Positions 47,201 through 61,208 of a stretch of 64,000 bases of DNA are shown in pieces. Source of the stretch: Biscogniauxia marginata (taxonomy: Eukaryota > Ascomycota > Sordariomycetes > Xylariales > Xylariaceae); NCBI GenBank assembly GCA_022695795.1, contig MU404058.1:1-64000 (forward strand). The letters run 5' to 3'. How positions within the stretch are numbered: the stretch's first letter is position 1; every line of letters starts with the position of its first letter. A program made the translations under genes and the position numbers. The notes beneath the pieces were generated by a model. It made no database searches. It saw only the letters and a list, made by a program, of their open reading frames with translations, and had not been told where the DNA came from.

Positions 47201-49407
47201 GACCCTAGAGAATCATGTTGCTATGTGGCACAGCGATCAATAGTTCCAGAGTTCTAGATACAAAGACATAATTACGACGATCATGTTGAATTCACGTTAA
47301 TGTTCGTCTCCGTGGCCCTAGCTAGGCGTCAGATAATATCAGTATGTTTATTCGCCTAGTTTCTCTGTTAGAAAAACTAGAGATTGGCCATAAGTTCGAA
47401 GGCATCGTTGAGGCTATGGAGATTACTGGGTCTTGCCGGCAATGGGCGAGAAAAGTGACAGTAACCTGCGTGTAGGCTCGTAGCTGATTGGGCTGTGGGT
47501 TACTGTTGGTTGTTAGCTTCCTGTCCGTCACTTGAACAGGCAACGGCCAGCTCTCTAGTGTAGCGAGAATAAGCTGTCTAGCAGCATTTAGGCTAGTTAG
47601 GTAAACATTGGTTGGCAATCTGGGTGGAAGATGGGGTCCGAGGCTAGAGACGGCGGGTACAACGATGTCTCATGTCTGCCCGCTTAAGACCACATTTTGA
47701 ACGGCTCGCCAGCGTTTAGATGCCGAGCACTTAGATGGATAAGCAGGTAGGATTGCAGGATGGCTGAGAGACTGTGGGCCTGGTAAACCCGGCCATAGGC
47801 ACGTAATTGGGCTGACTGGTACAGTAAAATGCTTTTGAGCGGGTGTCATTCGGCGGCCATTGGTCGACATAATCCTAACGGTACATTATGCAACCAACAA
47901 GGTAGTATAGTGCAGTCTTTTACTAAACTGCGCACTGGGATCAGCATTGATCAGTATTGATCCTGGTGAGTAATAGAGCCGTAAACAGATTATATCCAAA
48001 CTGTCGGGTCGAAGCATACTCATCACGCGGCGATTTGCTGCGCATACGGAGACGAATCATGTGTCTTTCACACAGTATACTCATCTATATTGCGACTCTA
48101 GTACACGAGTCTTTCAGCCTGCCTTTCCTAGAAGGTGGCTTACGATCACAACTTTTCGGGTTCTTTTCTACCTTCGCACTGTAAAAATGAGGACCTTGAC
48201 CGCTTGAGAGAGCTTGCAGATCGCCTTCCCCCTATGGCCATCTGCTAAACTGCTTCGGCATCCCGATGAGTGCTACCGTGAGGAGCGGCCCGGGACGAAT
48301 GGCTCAATTCAATTGACAGTAGATGGTTAATTGTCATACCGACCGGTGACCTCAGATGGAGGAAGACCCGGACATTTCATATATTCACGCATTGCCTAAC
48401 TATCGCTAACCGTCAATTAGAGTCAAGTTTTATCCAGATTGATTTCACCTTCTGTTGGATTTGATGCGAAGTGTTCTGCACTGAGGAATATAGGAGCACA
48501 GCTGTGAACTTGGATTAACACCCTTACACCGTGGCCAGCCTGCTGGCCAAAGCAAACTTTGTGTATCTACCTAGTCATCCTCCCCCCTATCTTCTCTAAG
48601 TTTTAATGAATAGAATCATCAGGAACCACGATTTCCAGGCGAATGCACAGGCGCTGCAAGAAGATTGTGTTAGCGCTAGTTAGTTATATGACCAGTCTCC
48701 CTTACATTCTAGTTCGAATGATTAGTATCACGACGATAGTACGTACGTGTTCCGGCTAGGACAGTTGTCCTTGCATCTACCTAGGTTGCAGTATAACCTA
48801 AAAGCGCCCGAGAAGTAACCCGTGGCCCGGGAATCGTCTTGGTGGGAGAGAACTTGACGTGATTGAGTACTCCTTCAAAGCGACAGCCAGTCGGCGCTTA
48901 ATGTCGCAGTGCAGTTGGCCACGAAACAGACCCCCCTTGTCGCACGGAACCCCGCCGTCTCGTGGTTGAACGCTGATATTCCCTGACCCCTGGTGCTTCT
49001 CAGCCCCTCAAGCCCACCGTACACCGTCCCGGGGATCCAGGGCACACAAGGAAATGCAAAGATGATCTTCTGTATGGGAAACGTAGATATCGCCTTATCT
49101 GCTAAGGCTCTATACCGACTTGCCATTAATACACTTCTCACCTCATATCCCGCCCTCTGTTTAATCCCGTTTAGCTCTCCAGTGTCCCACTGATATTTCT
49201 TATACCCCCCACTCTTTTCCTGACCTGAGATATGCTCATTCTCTCCTCTTCTTCCTCATCTTGACATCATTTTGAATGGTTATTTTTCTTGCCTCCTCTA
49301 CGCTCACCTTCGCGCGTCTACCTCGTCCGATTTTTCAGGGGTTCGAGTTGTGATTGATTTCTGGGTAGTCGCATATTTGACAGGACGGGACACCCGCGAG
49401 CCTCAAG
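44246..49407. other. 5.2 kb gene-poor interval
   Basis: No supported gene on either strand. The minus-strand frames at 45575-45844, 47322-47618 and 47670-47870 are open but featureless. A run of T at 44584-44603 is seen. C-rich sequence at 49140-49300 suits the promoter of the amidase gene. Confidence 0.5.
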
Positions 49408-52400
49408 ATGAGAATAGCTTGCTTGCAGTTCGCCCCGCAGGTTGGCGATATCGACAACAACCTCAATCGTGCCGATGCGGTCCTGAGCAAAGCAAACCCT
49501 GAGGACCTGGATCTTCTGGTTCTCCCTGAGCTTGCGTTCACGGGTGCGTACTTCTGTTTAGGGCTTTTCGAAGCCTACTAACTTCGCGCAGGATACAACT
49601 TCAAATCCTTACAGCAAATCAGCCCTTTTCTCGAGCCCCAAGGGTCGGGTATCAGCGCGCTATGGGCTCGAACCATCGCGCTCAAGCACAATTGTGTAGT
49701 AACAGTGGGATATCCAGAGAAGGTCGATGTCAAACCAAAATGGCCCACGTCCCCCGAATACTACAACTCTGTTATCGTGGTGAATAGCGAGGGAGAGACG
49801 ATTGCGAATTACAGGAAGAGCTTCCTGTATTATACCGATGAAACATGGGCACTAGAAGGCCAGGAAGGGTTCTATGAAGGGTACATTCCTGGCCTTGGAC
49901 ACACATCTATGGGAATCTGTAAGTATAGAGTTGCTCACACCCTAATTTCCCGGGCTAACAATTATTTAGGTATGGATATTAAGTTGGTTTCCCATTCGTA
50001 GATGGAATGATGACCTACTAACTGATAATAGCCCTTACAAATTCGAGGCACCATGGCATGCTTTCGAATTCGCTTTCCATATTCTCGAGGTCGAGTCAAA
50101 CCTTGTCATCGTTACAATGGCATGGCTTACTCGAGAGGACGGGCGCATGTTTAGTCGCATGCCCAAAGAACCAGATATGGATACGTTGACTTATTGGATC
50201 ACTCGACTAGAGCCTCTAATCCGCTCAGAAAACGAGGAGGAGATCGTAGTTGTATTTTGCAATCGTACGGGGATAGAAGATGATGCCGTCTACGCCGGAA
50301 CAAGCGCTGTGATCGGTATCAAGGACGGTGAAGTCAGTGTTTATGGAATTCTCGGACGTGGTGATAAGGAGCTTCTGGTTGTGGACACTAAGGCCGCTCC
50401 TTACGCGAAGTTGGTATATCGGCCGGACGATGAAGGTTCACTTGTGGCCTCTGTTAATGGAGCTGATACGACCTCTCAAGATCCCGATCGAAAGGATGGA
50501 CCGGAAAAATCACCAGGATCGCAGCCATCGGGCAAGACTGGTTCAAATGATACGCCAATAGTACAGTCACCGAAGAACATCGGGGCTTCTGAAAGCTCCA
50601 AGCCGAGTGTACAGCCTAGCTCGCCCATGAGTCAGAGATCACACTCTAGTCAGAGATCGCATGCGAGTCAGGGATCACTTTCTAGTCAGAGGTCGCACTC
50701 TAGCCAGAAGGCGGCATCTTCAAGGGGGATTACGAAGGATTACGACTATGTTCCTTTGGGACGAAGATCTCGAGCTGGGAGTGACAGGAGTACAAGATCT
50801 ATACAAGGCTCAGTTGTCTCCGGGCACTCGACTGGTTCACGAGCGTCCAAGGATTCACAGAGGTCTAAGAGTTCCAGCCGCTCTAGGGCATCCAAGAATT
50901 CAACGAGCTCGACGGGCTCAAGTGCGCGGAGAGAATCGTCTAGGCGGGAAAAACCCAAGTCTCCTCCCATAAAGATTCCGCCACCCCGGACAGAAACCGA
51001 TACGATCCCGACTCCAACGGGGCCTAGTCCAACACCTTTGGCGATCCGCCCTAAGCTAGTTATTCCGAAGGATGCGCACAAGAGACCCCCAGTACCACAC
51101 GTGCCAACCCCTTATCCGTCTGCGGGATCGAGATATTATGACACCCGGATTTACGGTGGGCAGTTGTCGATCCAACAGCAAAATGATATACTGACCCCTA
51201 CGACTGCATTCGACGATATGACGCCACAGTCGCCAAATCGATTCTTTTGGATCCCATCTGACACGCTACTCAAGACTCCCATGGAGCCACGCATCTGGAC
51301 GCCCGCATTAGCTGATTCGCCAACACTTAGCATGCGGACTCCTTCGGCTTCACAAGCGTACGTGAAAAATATCACTACAGTAAGAACTGAGCCAATTGTG
51401 CCACAGTCAGAAGAACGACCCTCATCAACACCACCAAAATCAAGAAGCACGAGCAAGTCTAGAGTCGACTATGAGACTTCAGCATCCGACAATTCTAAAC
51501 CAACATCCGACGACGACCTTGTCCCAGTAAGGCCATCCTCTCCAAAATCACGAAATGCAAGTCGATCGAGGGATCACGATCGCTCCAACTCAGCGCTTGG
51601 GAACAGACCCGACTTGACAGAGATTGCACAACGCCTGGAGGCACTGTCCCCGCGTCCGAATTCAGCGGCCGCACAACGGATCGAAACCTTTTCGCCGCGT
51701 CCCGGTTCAGCATTAGATCACCGAAATGGAGCACAAGAAACGGCCTCAGGAGATATGCCCGAACGCCCGTCTTCCCCAAAGTCTCGCAACGCTAGTAGGA
51801 GCCGATCGACTCAGCCCACTTTCACCGAGGATCCATTAGGCGATCAGCGGCATTCAAATGACTCAAGGACTTCAATTCCTATAGTCGCGAGTCCCAGCAT
51901 ATTAGACAAGCAGATTACCCGAGGGCCATCGGCCATGTACCGGCCGGATAGTCGCATGAGCAACGTCGAGCCAACATTCCGGCCAATGTCTCGAGTAGCT
52001 CATTCGAGGAGCAACAGTGTTACATTGGGCTATATGACTCAGGCACCCATCATACCTGAGGCTGTCTGGAACCGCCCCCAATCTCGGGCAGCAAGTCGTG
52101 GTAGACAGCGTGCCCCAAAGGGTTCTATCGAGGCCTCGGGGCTTCAGTCTGGCTCTACTCAAATCAACCCCCGCGACAGCTCTACACCCACTAGGCGCCC
52201 GAGTGCCCCATCCTTCGGCTTTAGAAGCCCTGCAGAGTTCGAGGCCGAAATTAAACGCATTTCCCCGGCATGGTCTAACCCCGGGGGGTCAGCTGGCAGT
52301 GGGGATGAGAACGAAATAATCGGGGAGATCATTGTGCGGCGCTCACCTAGCTGTGCGATCCACGGTGACAGACGTCCTCATAACAGTAATCAAGGACAAG

Positions 52401-52792
52401 AGGTCCATCTAGATATCGAAGACAAAGAGAAGCAGGAGGATAAACCCCCACAGGGCCCTGTCGCGCCTACATTACCCAAGACGGAGCAAAACAGGGTACA
52501 TGCAACCGCCGAGGTTTCTACCCAGACTCTTGATGAAGACACCCAACCAAGCCCAAACGCCTACGCACCGTCCGTCGAAGTTCTCGCAAGTCTCAAAAAT
52601 TCGCTCTCGACCCCCCTATCCACATTCAACCCCACTACACCAAAAGCTATGGTCTTCGTTCGAGACGACGATGCCTCCATCCCTACAACACCGATGTCTG
52701 CGCCCTTTCTAAAGCACTTCAAGGTTGCTAAGTTCATTGAACAGAAAGCAACCGGCAACGCTATAATGCGACCGAAGAGTGCCGTTTGGTAG
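49408..52792 (+). CDS. NTA1: N-terminal amidase (nitrilase superfamily) with long disordered tail
   Basis: The family deamidates N-terminal Asn and Gln so that proteins enter the Arg/N-degron pathway. Four exons (49408-49543, 49592-49918, 49970-49982, 50032-52792) give 1078 residues. The catalytic Glu-Lys-Cys triad is E41 (VLPELAF), K121 (ANYRKSFLYY) and C155 (MGIC-MDIN-PYKFEAPW). The Cys codon is split by intron 2, and exon 3 has only 13 nt. The catalytic domain ends near residue 300 (AKLVYRPDDEGS). The remaining roughly 770 residues are Ser/Pro/Arg-rich and disordered, with SQRSHSS repeats and a duplicated RPSSPKSRNASRSR. Yeast Nta1 is about 457 residues, so the tail is an addition known in kind from filamentous fungi. 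No signal peptide is present. Confidence 0.9.
49970..49982 (+). other. 13-nt micro-exon adjoining the catalytic cysteine of the amidase
   Basis: GTATGGATATTAA lies between an upstream 51-nt intron (GTAAGT...TTTAG) and a downstream 49-nt intron (GTTGGT...CTAAC...AATAG). It completes the Cys codon, adds Met-Asp-Ile and begins Asn, restoring the invariant C-M-D-I-N-P-Y motif. Confidence 0.85.
50620..50730 (+). repeat. Coding Ser-Gln-Arg-Ser-His repeats in the amidase tail
   Basis: The tail repeats a 7-8 residue unit such as SQRSHSS about five times, drifting to SQGSLSS and SQKAASS. The DNA shows matching imperfect AGTCAGAGATCACACTCT-like units. Confidence 0.75.
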
Positions 52793-54945
52793 AAACATCT
52801 ATGCGTATATGAAACGGCTTTTTTCTCTTTCATTTTTTTCACCCCACATCATTTCTATATTGAGCGAGGAGTTAGTGTCAAGTTGGAGCGTTTTCTTTTT
52901 GTGCGTGTGGCCCATGATGAACAATTGCAACTCGCAAGCTTGGATGGTAAGAAAATCTAGGACTGGTATGGCATTAAGGTTATGGTATAGCTGGTATTTG
53001 CTCTCGCACGAGATACATTTTCTCTTATGTTAATTTTCTTCTTGGCCATGTGCTGGCTACCTCTGTACTCTTGCCAGCTAGGTTTCTTGGCTAATGAATT
53101 AGCTTTCATTTCACGGAGTCGGGTTGAATTATCTTCGTTGATCCAAGACCGTAAAACCTTTTGTTTAGGTAGCTTTGAGATCAAAATAGTTTGATATCAA
53201 TTTGACTAGTCGTCGGTGATGGAGGACTTTGAAGTCCGAGCTTGTGCATCTGTATAACCCAGGTTAGATGATTGAAGTAGACAGGAGATTGTCCTGTCAG
53301 CATTGCATACCTAGACAATCTAAACTAGAACTCACTACTTATTTCCACGACATTGGTAATATCAAGATTATCGATTTGCATGAATGATGTGCACAGGGCT
53401 AATGACTATGCTTATCATTCATTCTACGGTTTGACTAGCACGGCCAATCAAGATTCTTAGCTATACGATCTTGGTTCTTGATACCAACCGGGTTTAGCCT
53501 CATCACATGAAGTTTGTAGAATAGTTGAAAGATCATATTTACCAGGCAATCATCGTCCCATCCACCCCTTACGCCGACAGAGTCTCGCTAAGAGGCTACG
53601 ACACCGACAACAGCGCCCCCGAATGTGGATCTAGGTAAGCACTTCAACATAGGCGGGCTCCATTAGAGTGTATAAGCGCCGGGCAAGGTAGAAAATTGTC
53701 CGATCCCAAAACTGTGGGTATATAGGTATTCCGGATAGGTGCCAGGAGAGGCTAAAGGGGTCATTCTATCGACTAACTAGGTAGTTACCAACCATTTTCG
53801 GACTTGTAGCGTTAGCTAACTTCAGATATTTCGCGATCGGGCAATTTACAAGGCCGAAGATTTACGACCCCTTCTGACCTACTGATTGTTTCTACGTGGA
53901 GGCGAGAAGTTGGCGTTTTGGTGAACATATAGAAGTTGACTAAAAGTGTGGCGCGGAGAGACTTCTTCTACCTTCCTGGGCTCGTTTGGCATCCCGGTGC
54001 TAGTTTAAAAGGGTGAATGACGACGTAGGACGGTTGACAGAGGTGAGGTGAGGTGGTCATCATCAACCTATCCCTGGGCTTCGATATAGGGTCGACACTT
54101 TGAGAAGTCGACAGGCATCCCCCACCTCAAGCGAGAATGGCATCCTGTCTCCCCTTGCTCTCCTCCGCCACTAAATAGTGCCAAGAACCAATACGCCCCA
54201 ATCATGAGCCCAAATCCCCAGGAGTCCGTGTGTTTGTTAGCTGTGAGATGTGAATTGCTGCAGGGAACCTTGCATTTTGTCGATGCCGTCACGATTCCTT
54301 ACTGGTCAGATTCACGAGATACTGCATCCAGCCCCTGCCAGGATCACGTCTTAGTGGGGATCAACTTACTGTGCTCTGCCGGCTGTTGAGAGCCCATTGG
54401 GGGGCGGGCTCAACGGGGAAAGGCACAGGTAGATACGATGCGATTCGATTCCTCGGGCCGTTCGATCGCAAATCGTCTTTGCCATTCTTGAGCCGGCCTC
54501 GTCAGGTCTCTTGACTTCAATCACACACAACCTGTGTTCCAACTGCATGTCACAATGGTCGGCGCGCTTCGAAGCGAGGGGTGATCTTTGAAGCATCTCC
54601 CAATTGTGACAGCGATCTCCACCTGTGACCCGACCACTGGAATCCTCCTGCGTGCTCCCGGGTGCCGACCCCAACCATCAGCGCCGGACACCATCGAGGC
54701 GCAGGGGCGGAGGCTACGCTCATATATCTATAGTGCGACTGCTCAGCTTGGACATTTATATGCTGGAAATATCACCGTATGAATAGTTGGATACGTGGCT
54801 GAAGACGATACCGCCATCAAATCAACCCTCTATGTAACAACCGAAGGGATCTCTGTTGTCCCAATCGAAACCCCGAGTAATTTCTCGTTAACCTTCCGCG
54901 CTATTTATGATACCGTCCCGGAACTCGAACGGCCATCATCTTACC
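52793..54945. other. Intergenic, no supported gene
   Basis: This is the 3' flank of the amidase gene and upstream region of surface protein B. Small frames (54068-54292 and 54366-54674 on the minus strand) have no support. GAGGTGAGGTG repeats occur near 54040. Confidence 0.5.
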
Positions 54946-56386
54946 ATGCGGTCGACATTGATAACCATCCTTTGGGGCGCCTTTGCGCCCAACATATCAG
55001 CAATTTTGGTAGCAGATGGGTCGCCATGTGGGACGAGCTGTGGCAATGTCCTCGACGCGACGACGGATGACATGATAGTGTGCGATGAAGCGTCATACCC
55101 TCTCACATCGCAAGGACAGGTGTTCGAGTCCTGCATCTCTTGCGAATCAACGAGCTCGTATAGTACGACCGAGGACTCTAAGAATGTTTCGGACTTGCAG
55201 TATATGCTTTGTATGCTAATGGATCGCCACCCGTTTTACACAGCGCTGCTGCTAATTTCTACTACCTTTTGTAGACAACATGCGCTACGCTACGGCTAAA
55301 TGCTTATATGAAGCTGCCACGAGCCCGTGTATAACGTCGTAGGTTCACTGCAATAATTCACAGACGGACTCAAAAACTGATTTCGCCTAGGTTTGCCTGC
55401 GGACCTCTCATGGAGGCCGTCGAATATGGAAATCTTAGTTCACAAGTCACTCCGTATGGCTACTGTAGCCGCTGGAGTGACTACCAACTAGAAAAGTGTA
55501 GTGATTGCTTAACTAATGGAGATAATGGGAATTTCCTCCGTAACTGTCCGTCCTACCGATCTCTCTCTCTCTCATCAATAGCGCAATTCGCTAACCTCTA
55601 GCAGTTATGGCTATCCTGTCAGGAGCCTGTAGGTTACGACTTGAACCGCCAGCAACACTCCCTCTGAAGGGCAGTATATTTTCTACCGATATGGTGAACG
55701 TCACCGACCCGACGCCTACGGCAACCTTCGATCCAAACGCTTCCAATGGGCCTCTCAGTAATGGGGAAATTGCTGGCGTCGTCATTGGCGGGGTCTGCGT
55801 TATTCTGGCACTCATGGGTTGCGGTGTAGTCATCAACGGCAAACGACGGAGAAAAGCGTACTTACGGCGTCGCGGAGATATTTCGAAGAACTGGCCAACT
55901 CCCCATGGCGGCAACGGTGGCGAGACATTCGAGACGCCAATCAGCCAGCGACCCCTGCGCAGCTGGGGGGACTCGCCTATGAGCGCAGCGACACAGACAA
56001 CATTCCCGCCATACTTCTCACCCTACGTATCGCAGTACAGCAGTCCCGTCAGCGCCTCCGATGGGCCTGGAAACTTGGCTTGGCCGGCGGAGAACGCACA
56101 GAGCATTGGCGTTGCGATCAGTCCCGACCATGATGCCTCAGTGACACATTGGGGCGACAAGAAGGGTAAAGCCAAAGCGGATTTAGACCGAGAAGAATAT
56201 GCGCTGCAAGAGACTGTCAGTAGCGCCGGTGGCTACGGTGCCTCGATACCTCATCCTCATCCATCACTACCGCCCCAAGCCCCGATGCTGAACCATCCTG
56301 GGTATGGAAGATATAGTCCGTCTCAAAAGCCAGAACATATTCCCTCGTGGACAGATCATGTGGATCACGGAGGTGAAGCTAAGTAG
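54946..56386 (+). CDS. Cys-rich single-pass membrane protein, paralogue B
   Basis: Four exons (54946-55210, 55275-55338, 55391-55545, 55605-56386) give 421 residues. The signal peptide begins MRSTLITILWGAFAPNISA. The ectodomain repeats the plan of paralogue A: CGTSC, DDMIVCDEASY, ESCISCES, LYNMRYATAKCLYEA, TSPC, FACGPLMEAVEYGN, YGYC, EKCSDCLTN, ILSGACRL. A TM helix (GEIAGVVIGGVCVILALMGCG, about residues 215-235) is followed by KRRRKAYLRRR and a Pro/Ser/His-rich cytosolic tail of about 180 residues, shorter than in A and unalignable with it by eye. Introns 1 and 3 split the same Tyr and Phe codons as the two introns of paralogue A; intron 2 is extra. Function unknown; surface sensing or wall contact is a guess. 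Confidence 0.85.
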
Positions 56387-57178
56387 GAGGAAGAGTTAAA
56401 TGTATTCTCTAGTCAATGTTCCTGGAGCTGGTTGGCGTGTAGTGTTCGGCGTTTGAGGGTGGACCTGGGGGCGTATAAGATACCATGAGTTGCTTCGAGG
56501 GGGGATCAAGGGTTGGGTGAGATGTTTTTTATGGATATACCACAGTGTCATTAATTATTTGGACATGTTCGAGGGGTATCTCTAGATATTTACTTGTTCA
56601 TCTGTACTATCTTAGGTACCTAGTTGAGTTAAAATAAGTAATATGTTCAACTTTTATCATGCGGAAGGTTTAACAAAGCTTAACGCATCGAGGAACGAAT
56701 TTGTGAAAAATATCGACAACCTAACTAAGCACTAAAGAACATCTAACAGTGAATTTTGTCACATAGATCGAGGTCTAGAAATATTAATGTTTATGGAACT
56801 GTATAGGTTACCTGCATGCACCCGTATGTACAAGGTACCTAGACAAAGGCATTGGAACCTAGGTCTCAGATGCGGGAACTACGTGGCTGAAGAAGCTTTT
56901 GAAGCTCGACCTGTGGCGGACGTGGAATGCTCAAGTGTGCACGCTAAACTAGATCAGGCTTGATTCCTGTGGCTGGAGCTGCCACAACTTTCCCCACAGC
57001 GGTGAAGTTCGCGGCTAGAAAAAATTTGGAGCTTCAATAATTTTTTTCCCAGTCCCTCCAATTCTCACGAAATTCCCTTTCGCAAGAATACCCAACACAA
57101 CCCCCTTCTTGCGCTGTTCGTCGCCAATATACTTAAGCTATATTGAAAGCTCACACTCTGAGCTACGGCGCGAATAAA
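56387..57178. other. Intergenic; upstream region of CBF5
   Basis: A GAAAAAATTTGG stretch at about 57018 resembles the RRPE element (AAAATTT) of ribosome-biogenesis promoters, about 160 bp before the CBF5 ATG. Otherwise nothing is seen. Confidence 0.4.
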
Positions 57179-59105
<1,927 letters not shown>

Positions 59106-59963
59106 ATCGCCTATATCCTGTGAGGGTCTTTCGGGTAATTGTGGTTGATACCATGTCTTCGTTGCATTCCAGAATTCTTGTTTCGGCGTTTTCTTGCTGT
59201 AATATTCAGTTTGAGGGTCTGGAAAAACATGGCGTTGAGGGCTTGTTTGCTTTTGTGGCCATGGTAGCCCCGTACGGAGTGGATGACTGAATGTGTGGAT
59301 TGTCCTAGGTAGATAGCAGGAAGTGTTGCGACGTGAAATACATGAAATGTTCATCCATTAACCTAGGGGTTTGTAGTGATTCTGAGGATTCTATGAATAA
59401 CTACCTACTTATGTTAGTCTTCTTCATTGGATACTTACCTCAAGCTTCACAGTTAAACGCTGCCATGAGGTCAGACTTCAGGCCTAGAATTTGACTGTCA
59501 TGATAATGAGGTGAAGCAAGAAACTTGGTTGGCTTAATATGAACTCCGAATTTATGTTCTCGTCTACCTAATTGCTTAAGTTGTAGCTATAGCTATCTAT
59601 CTCATGATGAGTGCTTGCACCCCGACTTTCGGAAAAGGGGTTGCGGAAATATAGTGTGTGCGTGCTTAGGTACTTATGCACCTTATCTGTTAGTTCATTA
59701 CTGGGGAACATGAACCAATAAATAAGACGTGTTGGTTATGAAGGTGAACAGAATTTACTAATAAAATTCATTTACGTACAATAAAAGACTAGTCGGGGCC
59801 GGGTTGGATGGGACCGTCTTTCATTCAATGGCATGAAGGTGTTCAGGTGTAAACACCTCTCCACCGACGACCAAGTTCTATTCCGAATAAGTCACTAGCG
59901 AGATCCGAAATGTTTCTTCTCCCCCCCCTCTTCCCCGGGGAGCCGAATAGAGTGGGAATATTG

Positions 59964-59988
59964 AAGAAGAAGAAGAAGAAGAAGAAAA
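59964..59988 (+). repeat. GAA trinucleotide microsatellite
   Basis: Eight perfect GAA units followed by an A-rich end; non-coding here. Confidence 0.9.
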
Positions 59989-60176
59989 AAGGGACGGCCG
60001 GCCCGTAAAAAACAAGGTTCTGCGACCCTTGGTTCCCGAGGCGGGATCGGCAATCCCAACCTCTCGAATCCGGCAACTTGCTGGATTGGGATCTTCATAT
60101 ACATATAAGCTCCCTGGTCCGCGCCGACTGTGGATGGCAGCAACTCTATGATGTCACTTTCACCCACCACCCCGGA

Positions 60177-60199
60177 CTGGGCTGGGCTGGGCTGGGCTG
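60177..60199 (+). repeat. GGGCT pentanucleotide array
   Basis: The unit GGGCT (or CTGGG) is repeated four times in tandem, between CGGACT and GGACTACC. Confidence 0.85.
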
Positions 60200-61195
60200 G
60201 ACTACCACGGAACGGAGACGAGCGGATGGGTGGATGGGAAGGCGAATGGATGGTGGGAAAGAAAGAAAGAAAGATCTTGGATTTGGAGCCCTTTAGTGTG
60301 GAAGCTTTGAGGCTCGGGGTTTCGGTGTCGCGAGAGGGTTTGTTTGATAAGCGAGGAGAGAGAAGGAGAGGATGGGTAGGTAGACTTTTTTTTTATGAAT
60401 AATTTTTTACCTTACTTAAAAGTTACGGAATAGAGGATTCTTGCTGTATTATCCTAACCTGGTTGCTCACGTCTTCACCCACCTGCGTTCACGTTCTGAG
60501 GAATGCTCACAAGGCTTCCCTCGTGGCTGGGAATATACTCCATGATAGTAACTAAGGTAGTTAGTCTAGCTGAGAAAGCTGTGGTCGTCCGTCGCCCTAG
60601 GGCTTTGGTGCATACATGGTAGGGAGAGAGGTGGGGATAACGTCTAGCGAAAGACCACACATACCGCTTGGCGGCGCAGTGCCGTACATGGCTACTTAGC
60701 CTCATCCTTCGGGTGAGCTGGGTCCTATAATTAATTATTCTTTTGTTGGCTTCTTTTCTTCTTTCTGTTGTTGCCTGTGCGTTTTTGCGTCTTGCGGGGA
60801 AGACGAGTGTATTGAGCTGAGTTGGCGTACGGACCAATATTCCATAGGCACTTACAATACCTACACCTTTCACCTTGTCTTGCTGACCGTCGTGTTCAGG
60901 TTATTGTGTGTATGTATGAATGCATATATGTACAGATAGTTTAGTCAGAATACCTACCGGCGGCGAAACATGTTTCTGTCTGTCTGTGTATCTATCAGTC
61001 GGTCAGGTTTCCCGCGTTTCCCGACCGACCGAACGACCGAGCAGAGCCCGCCGACTGGGTTACCGGCAACGGGGATTGTTCATCCGTAAATAGATCGCCG
61101 TCACCTATCCTTTCGTTTTGTTGAGGCGGCACGGAAACAAAAAAAAGTTCAGGCGCCTAGCGAGGCACAGAGCGCAGGTCGCCAGGTGCCCCAGA

Positions 61196-61208
61196 GGGGG
61201 GGGGGGGG
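61196..61208 (+). repeat. Homopolymer of 13 G
   Basis: Thirteen consecutive G residues in intergenic DNA; prone to length error in assembly. Confidence 0.9.

Noticed and set aside
60475..60873. 132-codon minus-strand frame
   Set aside because: Basic, low-information composition and crosses simple-sequence DNA; no support.
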